64,000 nt of DNA from positions 27,570-91,569 of the forward strand of contig CAYJDA010000007.1 in assembly GCA_964368815.1 (NCBI GenBank), in the 5' to 3' direction. Every line of letters starts with the position of its first letter. The first letter of the stretch is position 1. Of this stretch, positions 8,714-15,882 are shown piece by piece. A program made the translations under genes and the position numbers. Under the pieces are notes generated by a model that was not told the DNA's origin, searched no databases, and saw only the letters and a list, made by a program, of their open reading frames with translations. This stretch comes from CAYJBH01 sp964368815. GTDB taxonomy: Bacteria; Bacillota; Clostridia; Oscillospirales; Ruminococcaceae.

Positions 8714-9781
8714 ATGGCTAATAAGCTTTTCCAAAATGTTCTTAACCGTATGGGTGAGGGACTGGGACGTGAAATCGGTGTAATTGACGAAACAGGTACA
8801 GTTATTGCCTGTACTTCTACCGAGATTGTCGGTGTAGAGATGGACAGGCGTATCACAGACGAAAAGGTTACCACATTTGGTGGGAGAACCTATGTTGGCT
8901 TTGAGGTGCACCGTAACGATGACCATACTCTTTTTATTGAGGGTGCTGATGAGTTGGCAGAAAAGTTTGCGGTTCTTATTTCGGTTGCGCTTGAAAATGT
9001 AAGTCAATATCATAACGACAGGCACGATAAAGCAAGCTTTATTAAAAATGTTGTTACCGATAATATATTGCCGGGAGATATTTTTGCCAAGGCGAGAGAA
9101 CTTCATTTTGTTGGTGAAGTTCCAAGGGTTGTTTTGCTTATTCGTACCGGAAGCAACAGCGAAGGATTTGCCTATGATGCCATAAACAGTCTTTTCCCGG
9201 AAAAACAAAAAGACTTTGTTTTCAGCATCTCAGAGCAGGATACCGTTTTGGTTAAGGAAATAAAGAAAAACATTGAGTCTGTTGATATTGATAAACTTGC
9301 AGGCTCGATAATTGATACCCTTGCCGGCGTACATTACATTAAGGCAACCGTTGGTATCGGAATACCGGTAACCGGTGTAAAGGAACTTGCTACCAGCTTT
9401 AAAGAGGCAAGAATGGCTCTGGAAATCGGTCGGATATTCGATAAAGAGCGCAATATTATTAATTATTCCAATATGGGTATTGCAAGGTTAATTTATCAGC
9501 TACCCACTACACTTTGCGAGATGTTTCTAAACGAAGTTTTTCGTATTGGAAATGTTGAGAGTTTAGACAGTGAAACATTATTTACCATTCAAAGATTTTT
9601 TGAAAACAATCTCAACGTCAGTGAAACAAGCCGTGGCCTTTTTGTTCACCGTAACACCCTCGTTTATCGTCTCGAAAAAATAAAGAAACTAACCGGACTT
9701 GACCTTCGTGAGTTCGACGACGCAATTTTGTTTAAGGTTGCTCTTATGGTAAAGAAATATCTTTCTGTTACACAGGAGTAG
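8714..9781 (+). CDS. CdaR/PucR-type transcriptional regulator
   Basis: The N-terminal ~130 residues ('MGEGLGREIGVIDETGTVIACTS') match the putative sugar-diacid-recognition domain of CdaR. The C-terminus has the PucR-type helix-turn-helix: 'FFENNLNVSETSRGLFVHRNTLVYRLEKI', about residues 295-325. CdaR-family proteins are usually activators responding to small carboxylate or sugar-acid ligands. Here the gene sits 12 bases before ftsE and has no diacid catabolism genes around it, so the ligand is unknown and it may regulate the division cluster downstream. A weak promoter-like pair (TTGCAA near 8632, TAAAAT near 8653, spacing 15) lies upstream, and an AGAAGGGG site precedes the ATG. Confidence 0.82.
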   Translation: MANKLFQNVLNRMGEGLGREIGVIDETGTVIACTSTEIVGVEMDRRITDEKVTTFGGRTYVGFEVHRNDDHTLFIEGADELAEKFAVLISVALENVSQYHNDRHDKASFIKNVVTDNILPGDIFAKARELHFVGEVPRVVLLIRTGSNSEGFAYDAINSLFPEKQKDFVFSISEQDTVLVKEIKKNIESVDIDKLAGSIIDTLAGVHYIKATVGIGIPVTGVKELATSFKEARMALEIGRIFDKERNIINYSNMGIARLIYQLPTTLCEMFLNEVFRIGNVESLDSETLFTIQRFFENNLNVSETSRGLFVHRNTLVYRLEKIKKLTGLDLREFDDAILFKVALMVKKYLSVTQE

Positions 9782-9793
9782 TAAGGTTTATTA

Positions 9794-10537
9794 ATGATAC
9801 ATTTCAAAAATGTTCGCAAGGTGTACAACGGAAATATCGAGGCACTGCGAAATGTAAATATCAACATTAACAAGGGCGAGTTTGTTTTCGTGCTTGGCCA
9901 TTCCGGTGCGGGAAAAAGTACCTTTTTAAAGCTAATGCTTGCAGAGGAGCGTGCTACCGAAGGCAACATAGAAATAAACGGATTCGACGTAACCAAAATT
10001 CGCCAGAAAGATATCCCATTTTTACGTCGTAGTATGGGTGTGGTATTTCAGGATTTCAGACTTATACCTACCCTAAATGCATACGATAACGTAGCTTTTG
10101 CTATGAGGGTGACCAACATTCCAAACCGTTTAATTAAAAAACGTGTGCCGTATGTTCTCGACCTTGTTGGCCTTGCCGGTAAAGCAAAGAGTTATCCCTC
10201 ACAGCTCTCAGGTGGTGAGCAGCAACGTGTTGCTCTTGCAAGAGCGCTAGTGCATTCGCCGCCTCTTATTATTGCCGATGAGCCTACCGGTAATATCGAT
10301 CCTGCGCTTTCGGTAGAAATACTTGAGCTACTGCAGGCAATAAACATGGTGGGAACTACCGTAATAGTTGTTACCCATGAACACGAATTGGTTAAGATGT
10401 TTTCCAAAAGGGTTATACACATCGAAAAAGGCGAAATATTAAGCGATAGCGCCACCGGTGCTTTTAACCCTGCGGTAGACGTTGAAAACTACTCACAGGA
10501 AGCCGAGGATTTATTTCCCGGCGGAATTAAATTTTAA
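9794..10537 (+). CDS. ftsE: Cell-division ATPase FtsE
   Basis: This ABC ATPase of 247 residues shows Walker A GHSGAGKST (about residues 36-44), the signature LSGGEQQRVALARAL and Walker B LIIADEPTGN. The early sequence 'MIHFKNVRKVYNGNIEALRNVNININKGEF' is characteristic of FtsE. With FtsX it forms a membrane complex that does not transport but transmits ATP hydrolysis to a periplasmic or extracellular cell-wall hydrolase. It is followed 12 bases later by ftsX. The C-terminus is about 20 residues longer than the E. coli protein, which is normal in Firmicutes. Confidence 0.95.
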   Translation: MIHFKNVRKVYNGNIEALRNVNININKGEFVFVLGHSGAGKSTFLKLMLAEERATEGNIEINGFDVTKIRQKDIPFLRRSMGVVFQDFRLIPTLNAYDNVAFAMRVTNIPNRLIKKRVPYVLDLVGLAGKAKSYPSQLSGGEQQRVALARALVHSPPLIIADEPTGNIDPALSVEILELLQAINMVGTTVIVVTHEHELVKMFSKRVIHIEKGEILSDSATGAFNPAVDVENYSQEAEDLFPGGIKF

Positions 10538-10549
10538 GGAACTTTATCA

Positions 10550-11464
10550 ATGGCTATTTCATCCTTTTTATATCTTGCAAAGCAGGGATTAATGCCCGGT
10601 AAGGGTAACCGGTTTATGAGCTTTGCTTCCATAGTTGTTCTCGCCTCCTGCCTTATTATTACCGGTATTGCAGTGCTTCTCTCCACCAATCTTAATAGTA
10701 TGGTGAAATCTATGGGAGAGCAGAACGAAATTATTGTTTTTTTGCAGGACGATCTGTCGCAAGAACAGATTAGCGCCTTTGGAACGGCTCTTTCTAACCT
10801 ACCCAATGTAAATTACGATGAGACTGTTTTTATCTCTAAGGAACAGGCTCTTGAAGATCAGATTCAATACATGGGCGAAATGGGGCTATTTTTAGAGGGA
10901 TATAAAGAAGAGAACAACCCATTCCCTGCATCCTATCGTGTTAAAATTTTCGAGCTGGAATCGCTAGGAGATACAACCGAAAAAATATCTGAAATATCAG
11001 GTATCGACTACATATCTTCACCTACCGATATAGTTGATGTTATCCTCGGGGTGGATCGAACGGTAACCATCGGCGGTTGGGGACTTGTTGGAGTGCTTGC
11101 AATGGTTTCTCTTGTGGTTATCACAAACACCATACGCCTGACTGTATTTGCACGTCGTAAAGAGATAAACATTATGAAATATGTTGGTGCCACCAACACC
11201 TTTATTCGGTTTCCATTTTTTGTTGAGGGTGTTTTTATCGGACTTATCGCCTCACTTTCCGCCTTTGGAATAATTTCCGGAGCTTATCTATTGTTAATCG
11301 ATAACGTAAACACAACGGCACTCGCATTTCTTTCGCTACTGATCCCAAGCATCGTTCCCTACTCAGATGTTGCCATTATGCTACTTCTTGGCTTCGTTAT
11401 CGGAGGGGTTACGGTTGGTGTTATAGGCTCACAAATTTCGGTGAGCAAGTATTTAAAAGTTTAA
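10550..11464 (+). CDS. ftsX: Cell-division membrane protein FtsX
   Basis: The 304-residue protein has one membrane helix near residues 26-46, a ~120-residue extracellular loop, and three C-terminal helices, which is the FtsX topology. The C-terminal 'LTVFARRKEINIMKYVGATNTFIRFPFFVEG' segment is the conserved FtsX/MacB-type permease core. Its large outer loop normally binds the coiled coil of a cell-wall hydrolase; the next gene supplies such a protein. Translation probably starts at ATG 10550, after an AAGGA site overlapping the ftsE stop. Confidence 0.94.
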   Translation: MAISSFLYLAKQGLMPGKGNRFMSFASIVVLASCLIITGIAVLLSTNLNSMVKSMGEQNEIIVFLQDDLSQEQISAFGTALSNLPNVNYDETVFISKEQALEDQIQYMGEMGLFLEGYKEENNPFPASYRVKIFELESLGDTTEKISEISGIDYISSPTDIVDVILGVDRTVTIGGWGLVGVLAMVSLVVITNTIRLTVFARRKEINIMKYVGATNTFIRFPFFVEGVFIGLIASLSAFGIISGAYLLLIDNVNTTALAFLSLLIPSIVPYSDVAIMLLLGFVIGGVTVGVIGSQISVSKYLKV

Positions 11465-11607
11465 TAAACTTAAAACATGTTAACTCTTTTATATTTGGTT
11501 TCACTGTTTTATAACAAATTAAATATACAATACATGTTCAGCTCTAATGCTAAATAAAATAAATAGGAAGGCACTAATCCTTTGATGGGTAGGTGTATCG
11601 GTGTTTA

Positions 11608-12804
11608 ATGCAGACAGATAAAAAAAATAAAATAATTGCCGTGGGTATCTGTGCGATAATGTTTTTATCTATGTTTTCGCTTTTATTTTCCTTTAATGTT
11701 ATGGCAACCGACGATCTTGCAGAAAAAAAAGACGAGATGGAGGCATTGGAAAATCAACTGGAGGCATTGCAGGCAGAGCTGGAAGCGCTTGCGGCGGATA
11801 AAGAGAATCAGCAGGCGGCACAGGCAAACGCAACCGAACAGTTAACAATTGTCGAAGCTCAGATCGACATACTGCTGGAAAACATCTCAAATAAAAAGGG
11901 CGAGATAGCACAAAAGCAGTCTGAAATTGATCAAACCCTTCAAAACATAGCAAACTCTGAAGAGCTACTTGCCGAACGTCTTCGTGCAATGTACATAACC
12001 CGAAATACCGGAATCATGTCCACCATCTTATCGGCAAACTCCTTTTCTGAGTTTTTAACCGCTACCGATGCCGTTCAGCGTGTTACCGAGGCAGACAACC
12101 TTCTTTTAGAGGAGATGGACAGGGAGAAAAAAGCCCTCCAGTTACAGGAAGAGGCGCTTGCCGCACAGCTTCTCGATTTAGAGGAGGAGGAACGTGTTCT
12201 CGAGCAGGCACGAACCGACTATGCAAATGCATGGCAGGTTGCCACAAATAATATTGATAATATTCAGGCTGCCGAGGCGGCCACAGCGGTTGAAGAAGCA
12301 AAAATAGCCGAGCAATACGATGCGGCAAAGGCAGAGTATGAAAAGGCATTTTTGGAGGCGACAGCAAACAGTACTACCGAGTTTGTTGGTGGCACATTTG
12401 CCTGGCCGGTTCCCTCACATTCTTCTTCGGCAAATATATCAAGTCCCTATGCAGAGAGGTTCTTGTTTGGTAGATGGGAATTCCATACCGGTATTGATAT
12501 CGCAACAGGCCCTTCGGCAAGCATTTATAACGCACCGATTATTGCCTCTAACGATGGAGTGGTTGTTACTGCTATATATAGCAATGTTGGATACGGAAAT
12601 TATCTGATGGTAGACCACGGTGGCCAGTACATCACACTGTACGGACACTGTAACAGCCTTGCTGTTTCCAAGGGTGATGTAGTTACCAAGGGGCAGACTA
12701 TAGCCTTTGTAGGCTCTACCGGAAATTCTACCGGAAATCATCTGCATTTTGAAATTAGAATAAATAATCAACACACCAATCCGTTACCCTATTTGGTAGG
12801 CTAA
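11608..12804 (+). CDS. Coiled-coil M23 (LytM) peptidoglycan endopeptidase, FtsEX partner
   Basis: A signal or anchor helix lies near residues 10-32. A long coiled coil (about 35-250), rich in Glu, Ala and Gln heptads, is followed by a LytM domain. The zinc-site residues appear intact: His293 and Asp297 in HTGID, and His378 and His380 in HLHFEI, with GHCNSL contributing the remaining His. It should cleave peptide cross-links in the wall. The coiled coil plus the position directly after ftsEX identify it as the hydrolase controlled by FtsEX (PcsB/CwlO/EnvC-like in role). Unlike E. coli EnvC, whose LytM site is degenerate, this one looks catalytic. The frame is open from GTG 11593, but ATG 11608 gives a cleaner signal peptide. 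It overlaps the stop of a 7-codon frame starting at 11585. Confidence 0.9.
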   Translation: MQTDKKNKIIAVGICAIMFLSMFSLLFSFNVMATDDLAEKKDEMEALENQLEALQAELEALAADKENQQAAQANATEQLTIVEAQIDILLENISNKKGEIAQKQSEIDQTLQNIANSEELLAERLRAMYITRNTGIMSTILSANSFSEFLTATDAVQRVTEADNLLLEEMDREKKALQLQEEALAAQLLDLEEEERVLEQARTDYANAWQVATNNIDNIQAAEAATAVEEAKIAEQYDAAKAEYEKAFLEATANSTTEFVGGTFAWPVPSHSSSANISSPYAERFLFGRWEFHTGIDIATGPSASIYNAPIIASNDGVVVTAIYSNVGYGNYLMVDHGGQYITLYGHCNSLAVSKGDVVTKGQTIAFVGSTGNSTGNHLHFEIRINNQHTNPLPYLVG

Positions 12805-12807
12805 AAT

Positions 12808-12842
12808 ATAGTGGTTTAACATTTTAAATGTTAAACCACTAT
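12808..12842 (+). other. Perfect stem-loop after the M23 gene
   Basis: A 15-base inverted repeat (arms TAGTGGTTTAACATT and its complement) starts 4 bases after the hydrolase stop codon. It lacks a following run of T, so it may be a weak or Rho-independent-like terminator, or an mRNA 3'-end protector. Confidence 0.6.
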
Positions 12843-12846
12843 TAAC

Positions 12847-12873
12847 TACACTACAGCTTGCAACTGTAGTGTA
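12847..12873. promoter_or_regulatory. Palindromic operator over the -35 element
   Basis: Ten-base arms TACACTACAG and CTGTAGTGTA flank the 7-base centre CTTGCAA, which contains the -35 hexamer of the promoter for the S41 and metA genes. A perfect palindrome placed on the -35 box is typical of a repressor binding site. The repressor is not identified. Confidence 0.65.
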
Positions 12874-12886
12874 AATATGTTATAAT
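12858..12886 (+). promoter_or_regulatory. Extended sigma-A promoter TTGCAA-N17-TATAAT
   Basis: The -35 TTGCAA is at 12858-12863 and the -10 TATAAT at 12881-12886, spacing 17, with TGT just before the -10 (extended -10). Transcription would start about 35 bases before the S41 start codon, leaving no room for a riboswitch. Confidence 0.8.
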
Positions 12887-12928
12887 TATTATTTGTAAAT
12901 ATAAGAAAATGCGGGGGCTTTAAAAAAC

Positions 12929-14353
12929 ATGACGAAAAAAATCCCGATAGGCTTTGCCTTGGCAATAACCCTTCTTGCCATGACCGCAACACTCTCGGTC
13001 ACGATGCTTCTTGCCATGAATATTTTTAACGATACCGTTCAGTCGGTTACCGAGCGAGAAGCTACCTTTTCTAAACTCAGTGAGGTGGATAGTCTTGTAA
13101 GAAACAACTACCTTGGTGAAATAGATGAGGACAGATTATCCGATATGATTTCTACCGGGTATCTTTCCGGAATAAACGATGACGCGGCAAGATATTTTAA
13201 CCCTACACAGTATGCAGAATATCTCGCACAACAAGCGGGTGAAATTGTTGGTATCGGAGTTACTGTGGCAAACGATGCAACCGGGTATTTAAGGGTTACC
13301 AGGGTGGCTATAGATTCTCCTGCCGCAGAAGCGGCCATGGACGAGGGATCAATTATAAAAACTATAGGCGGAACCGATACAAGGAATATATCGCTTGATG
13401 TAGCAAACCGCCTTTTAAGCGGAAGTCTTGGTAGCGAGATTGAAATTGTTTGGCAACCGGTGGGTAGCACCGAAGATTCAACCAGCATGCTGCTACGCCG
13501 TAGCTATATAAGCCCAACTTTAGAATATAGTAATCAGTCCGGTGATACGGGCTATTTGAAGGTACTGTCCTTTAATGATGCGCTTGCAAGCGAACTTGAT
13601 TTTGCAATAAATAGTTTGGTTAGAGAGGGGGCAACCGGTCTCGTTATAGATTTACGTGGTGTATCCCAGAGCAACTTTAATACAGTAGCAAGAATTGCCG
13701 ACATATTTGTAGATGCCGGAGAAATTGCCACAATTCATTACAACGACGATACAACAGAACCTATCTATCTAAGTAATGAAGCAAGGGTTTCCATGCCGAT
13801 TACTATAATAGTCGATAGTGGAACTTCCGGTGCTCCGGAACTGCTTGCATTAACACTAAAAGAGAATAGTGGTGCACGAATAGTAGGTGAGAACACAGCC
13901 GGAAATGGTGGCGTTTCTCAGATATTCCAGCTAACCGACGGTAGTGCTATCGAGCTAACCGTTGGCCAGATAATTCCGGATAAAGGCGATGTATACAACG
14001 ACATAGGAATTCCGATTGATTTCGAGGTAGTTCTAACTGCAGAAGAAAAACTTTATTCCTATAACCTAACCTTTACCGATGATCCCCAGTACCTAAAGGC
14101 AGTTGAAATGCTTAATACGCTTAAAACCGAGGCGGGAATAGAAATTACCCAGGATGAAATTTTAGAACTCCCCGATAATTATTTACCAAGCGATGTTGAA
14201 GGTGATTCCCAATCTGTAAGTAGCTTGCAGACGAGCAGTGGAGATGACGATAATTCTAACGCAGCTTCAGAAAGTGCAGATGTCTCGAGTAATGATATTA
14301 GCGACGATAACGTCGATAGCGATGATACACAAACAGATGGTGAAGACGAGTAA
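12929..14353 (+). CDS. S41-family (CtpA-like) protease homologue lacking catalytic Ser and Lys
   Basis: A membrane or signal helix (about residues 7-30) is followed by a PDZ domain (about 95-180: 'GEIVGIGVTVAND', 'SPAAEAAMDEGSIIKTIGG') and an S41 peptidase fold. The nucleophile motif, normally G-S/T-A-S-A-S-E, reads GTSGAPE, with Gly301 at the Ser position. The catalytic Lys of TFGKG, 25 residues later, is Asn326 (TAGNG). Both dyad residues are therefore replaced and the protein is predicted to be inactive as a protease. It ends in a very acidic Ser/Asp-rich tail. CtpA-type genes commonly follow ftsEX and M23 genes in Firmicutes; this one probably serves as a PDZ-containing scaffold or regulator of the wall hydrolase. 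It is followed after 10 bases by metA. Confidence 0.88.
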   Translation: MTKKIPIGFALAITLLAMTATLSVTMLLAMNIFNDTVQSVTEREATFSKLSEVDSLVRNNYLGEIDEDRLSDMISTGYLSGINDDAARYFNPTQYAEYLAQQAGEIVGIGVTVANDATGYLRVTRVAIDSPAAEAAMDEGSIIKTIGGTDTRNISLDVANRLLSGSLGSEIEIVWQPVGSTEDSTSMLLRRSYISPTLEYSNQSGDTGYLKVLSFNDALASELDFAINSLVREGATGLVIDLRGVSQSNFNTVARIADIFVDAGEIATIHYNDDTTEPIYLSNEARVSMPITIIVDSGTSGAPELLALTLKENSGARIVGENTAGNGGVSQIFQLTDGSAIELTVGQIIPDKGDVYNDIGIPIDFEVVLTAEEKLYSYNLTFTDDPQYLKAVEMLNTLKTEAGIEITQDEILELPDNYLPSDVEGDSQSVSSLQTSSGDDDNSNAASESADVSSNDISDDNVDSDDTQTDGEDE

Positions 14354-14363
14354 GGAGGCTTTA

Positions 14364-15278
14364 ATGCCAATTAGAATACCAAATGAGTTACCGGCATTTT
14401 CTACCCTTGCCACCGAAAATATTTTTGCACTAAAGGAAACTAGGGCAAATCATCAGGATTTCAGACCGCTTAAAATAATAATTTTAAACCTCATGCCAAA
14501 AAAAATTGAAACCGAGACACAGCTTTTACGTCTGCTCTCCAACACGCCTATTCAGGTGGAAATTGAGCTTCTAGGACTAAAAAGCTATACTCCTAAAAAC
14601 ACTTCAAGCGCACATTTATCTCAGTTTTACCGGCATTTTGATGATGTAAAATCTCAGCGTTTTGATGGCATGATTATTACCGGTGCTCCTGTTGAACGCA
14701 TGAGGTTCGAACAGGTAGACTACTGGGATGAGCTATGTGAAATTATGGATTGGTCTAGCACCAACGTCTATTCCACCATGCATATCTGTTGGGCGGCGCA
14801 GGCAGGCCTATATCGAAGATATAACATAGATAAGTATCAGCTTAATAAAAAGATAGTTGGCGTTTTTCCACATCTGGTAACCGATGAACATCACCCACTT
14901 TTAAGAGGTTTTGATGATTGCTTTTGGGTTCCGCATTCCAGATATACCTCCATTAGCGTCGATGATGTTAAAGCAGAGCCGAATTTAAGGATTCTTTCTA
15001 TTTCACCCGACTCCGGAATTTATATTGTTGAAGATAAAAACAGAAGAAATTTTTATGTTACCGGCCACCCGGAATACGACCGAGATACGTTAAAGCAGGA
15101 ATATATTCGCGACCTTAATTCTGAACCCGATGCCGAAATCCCGAAAAATTATTTTCCAAAAGACGATAAAAATGAGACCCCGCTATATATCTGGAGGTCT
15201 CACGCAAATTTACTCTATGCAAACTGGCTTAACTATTTTGTATATCAGGAAACACCCTTTGATCTACAAGATCTGTAA
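14364..15278 (+). CDS. metA: Homoserine O-acyltransferase MetA (probably acetyl-CoA specific)
   Basis: This 305-residue enzyme acylates homoserine in methionine biosynthesis. The catalytic residues fall at the canonical numbers: Cys142 in HICWAAQAG, His235 and Glu237 in TGHPEYD. Residue 111 is Glu (TGAPVERM). In studied homologues Glu111 gives acetyl-CoA specificity and Gly111 succinyl-CoA specificity, so O-acetylhomoserine is the expected product. The frame is open upstream from 14238, but ATG 14364 has an ideal AAGGAGG site and matches the family N-terminus MPIRIP. The last 50 bases overlap, tail to tail, the convergent nucleotidyltransferase gene. It appears co-transcribed with the S41 gene. 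Confidence 0.95.
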   Translation: MPIRIPNELPAFSTLATENIFALKETRANHQDFRPLKIIILNLMPKKIETETQLLRLLSNTPIQVEIELLGLKSYTPKNTSSAHLSQFYRHFDDVKSQRFDGMIITGAPVERMRFEQVDYWDELCEIMDWSSTNVYSTMHICWAAQAGLYRRYNIDKYQLNKKIVGVFPHLVTDEHHPLLRGFDDCFWVPHSRYTSISVDDVKAEPNLRILSISPDSGIYIVEDKNRRNFYVTGHPEYDRDTLKQEYIRDLNSEPDAEIPKNYFPKDDKNETPLYIWRSHANLLYANWLNYFVYQETPFDLQDL

Positions 15279-15837
15279 ACTGTTCGAGGGTATCAACGTC
15301 TGTTGCTTCAAGGTCGTCGGGTAGCTCGAAAAGCTCAATGCTGTCGGGATATCTAAACAGAACATCCCTTGCGCCGATATCTCCCGATATAGACATTAAA
15401 TCCTTAAAATATTTTCTACCGAAAACAATCGGAGGACAACGCCTGCCGCTTACGTGGCAGGTTAATATTTTTTTGGTGGAGGATTTTTTAAATTTATCAT
15501 TTAGTGCGAGGAGGGTGCTCGTTTTAATAAAAGGCATGTCGGCAACCATGATCATCATGGAGCGTCGAAATTTAAATTGTTTTGCACCATACCCTATACT
15601 AACGCCCTGCCCCCTATCCGGTCCGAACATTTTTTTTACTTTTAGCCCTAAGCTACGGGCAAGGTCGGCGACTGACTCATCTTCATAAACCACCACCGAA
15701 GGAAGTGCACTTTCCTTAACAACCTTCATGGCATAATAGGCCAAAGGGTGTCCGTTAAAATCGGCCAGTAGCTTATTTGCACCGAACCTAAGACCGGATC
15801 CCGCCGCCAAAAGAACTATACCACTGTCGTTAATCAT
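15229..15837 (-). CDS. MocA/MobA-like nucleotidyltransferase
   Basis: The N-terminus IVLLAAGSGLRFGANKLL carries the LAAGxSxRxGxxK nucleotide-binding motif of the NTP-transferase family, and VADMPF is the metal-binding segment. The closest group is molybdenum cofactor cytidylyltransferase (MocA), of about 200 residues, which is the length here. No molybdenum enzyme or xanthine dehydrogenase gene lies nearby, so another nucleotidyl transfer is possible. Its 3' end overlaps metA by 50 bases in convergent orientation. Confidence 0.78.
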   Translation of the reverse strand: MINDSGIVLLAAGSGLRFGANKLLADFNGHPLAYYAMKVVKESALPSVVVYEDESVADLARSLGLKVKKMFGPDRGQGVSIGYGAKQFKFRRSMMIMVADMPFIKTSTLLALNDKFKKSSTKKILTCHVSGRRCPPIVFGRKYFKDLMSISGDIGARDVLFRYPDSIELFELPDDLEATDVDTLEQFTDLVDQRVFPDIQNS

Positions 15838-15882
15838 ATTATAGCCACACTCCTGTTTTTAAGCAAAAACATATCGATTACA

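Noticed and set aside
11585..11608. Seven-codon leader peptide gene before the M23 hydrolase
   Set aside because: The ribosome site is about 13 bases away and such a short frame occurs easily by chance; kept only as a remark.
12886..12928. Possible SAM riboswitch controlling metA
   Set aside because: The leader after the promoter is only about 35 bases, and no S-box fold precedes metA in the 10-base gap.
14238..14363. Longer MetA beginning inside the S41 gene
   Set aside because: Catalytic residues fall on canonical numbers only from ATG 14364, which has an AAGGAGG site.
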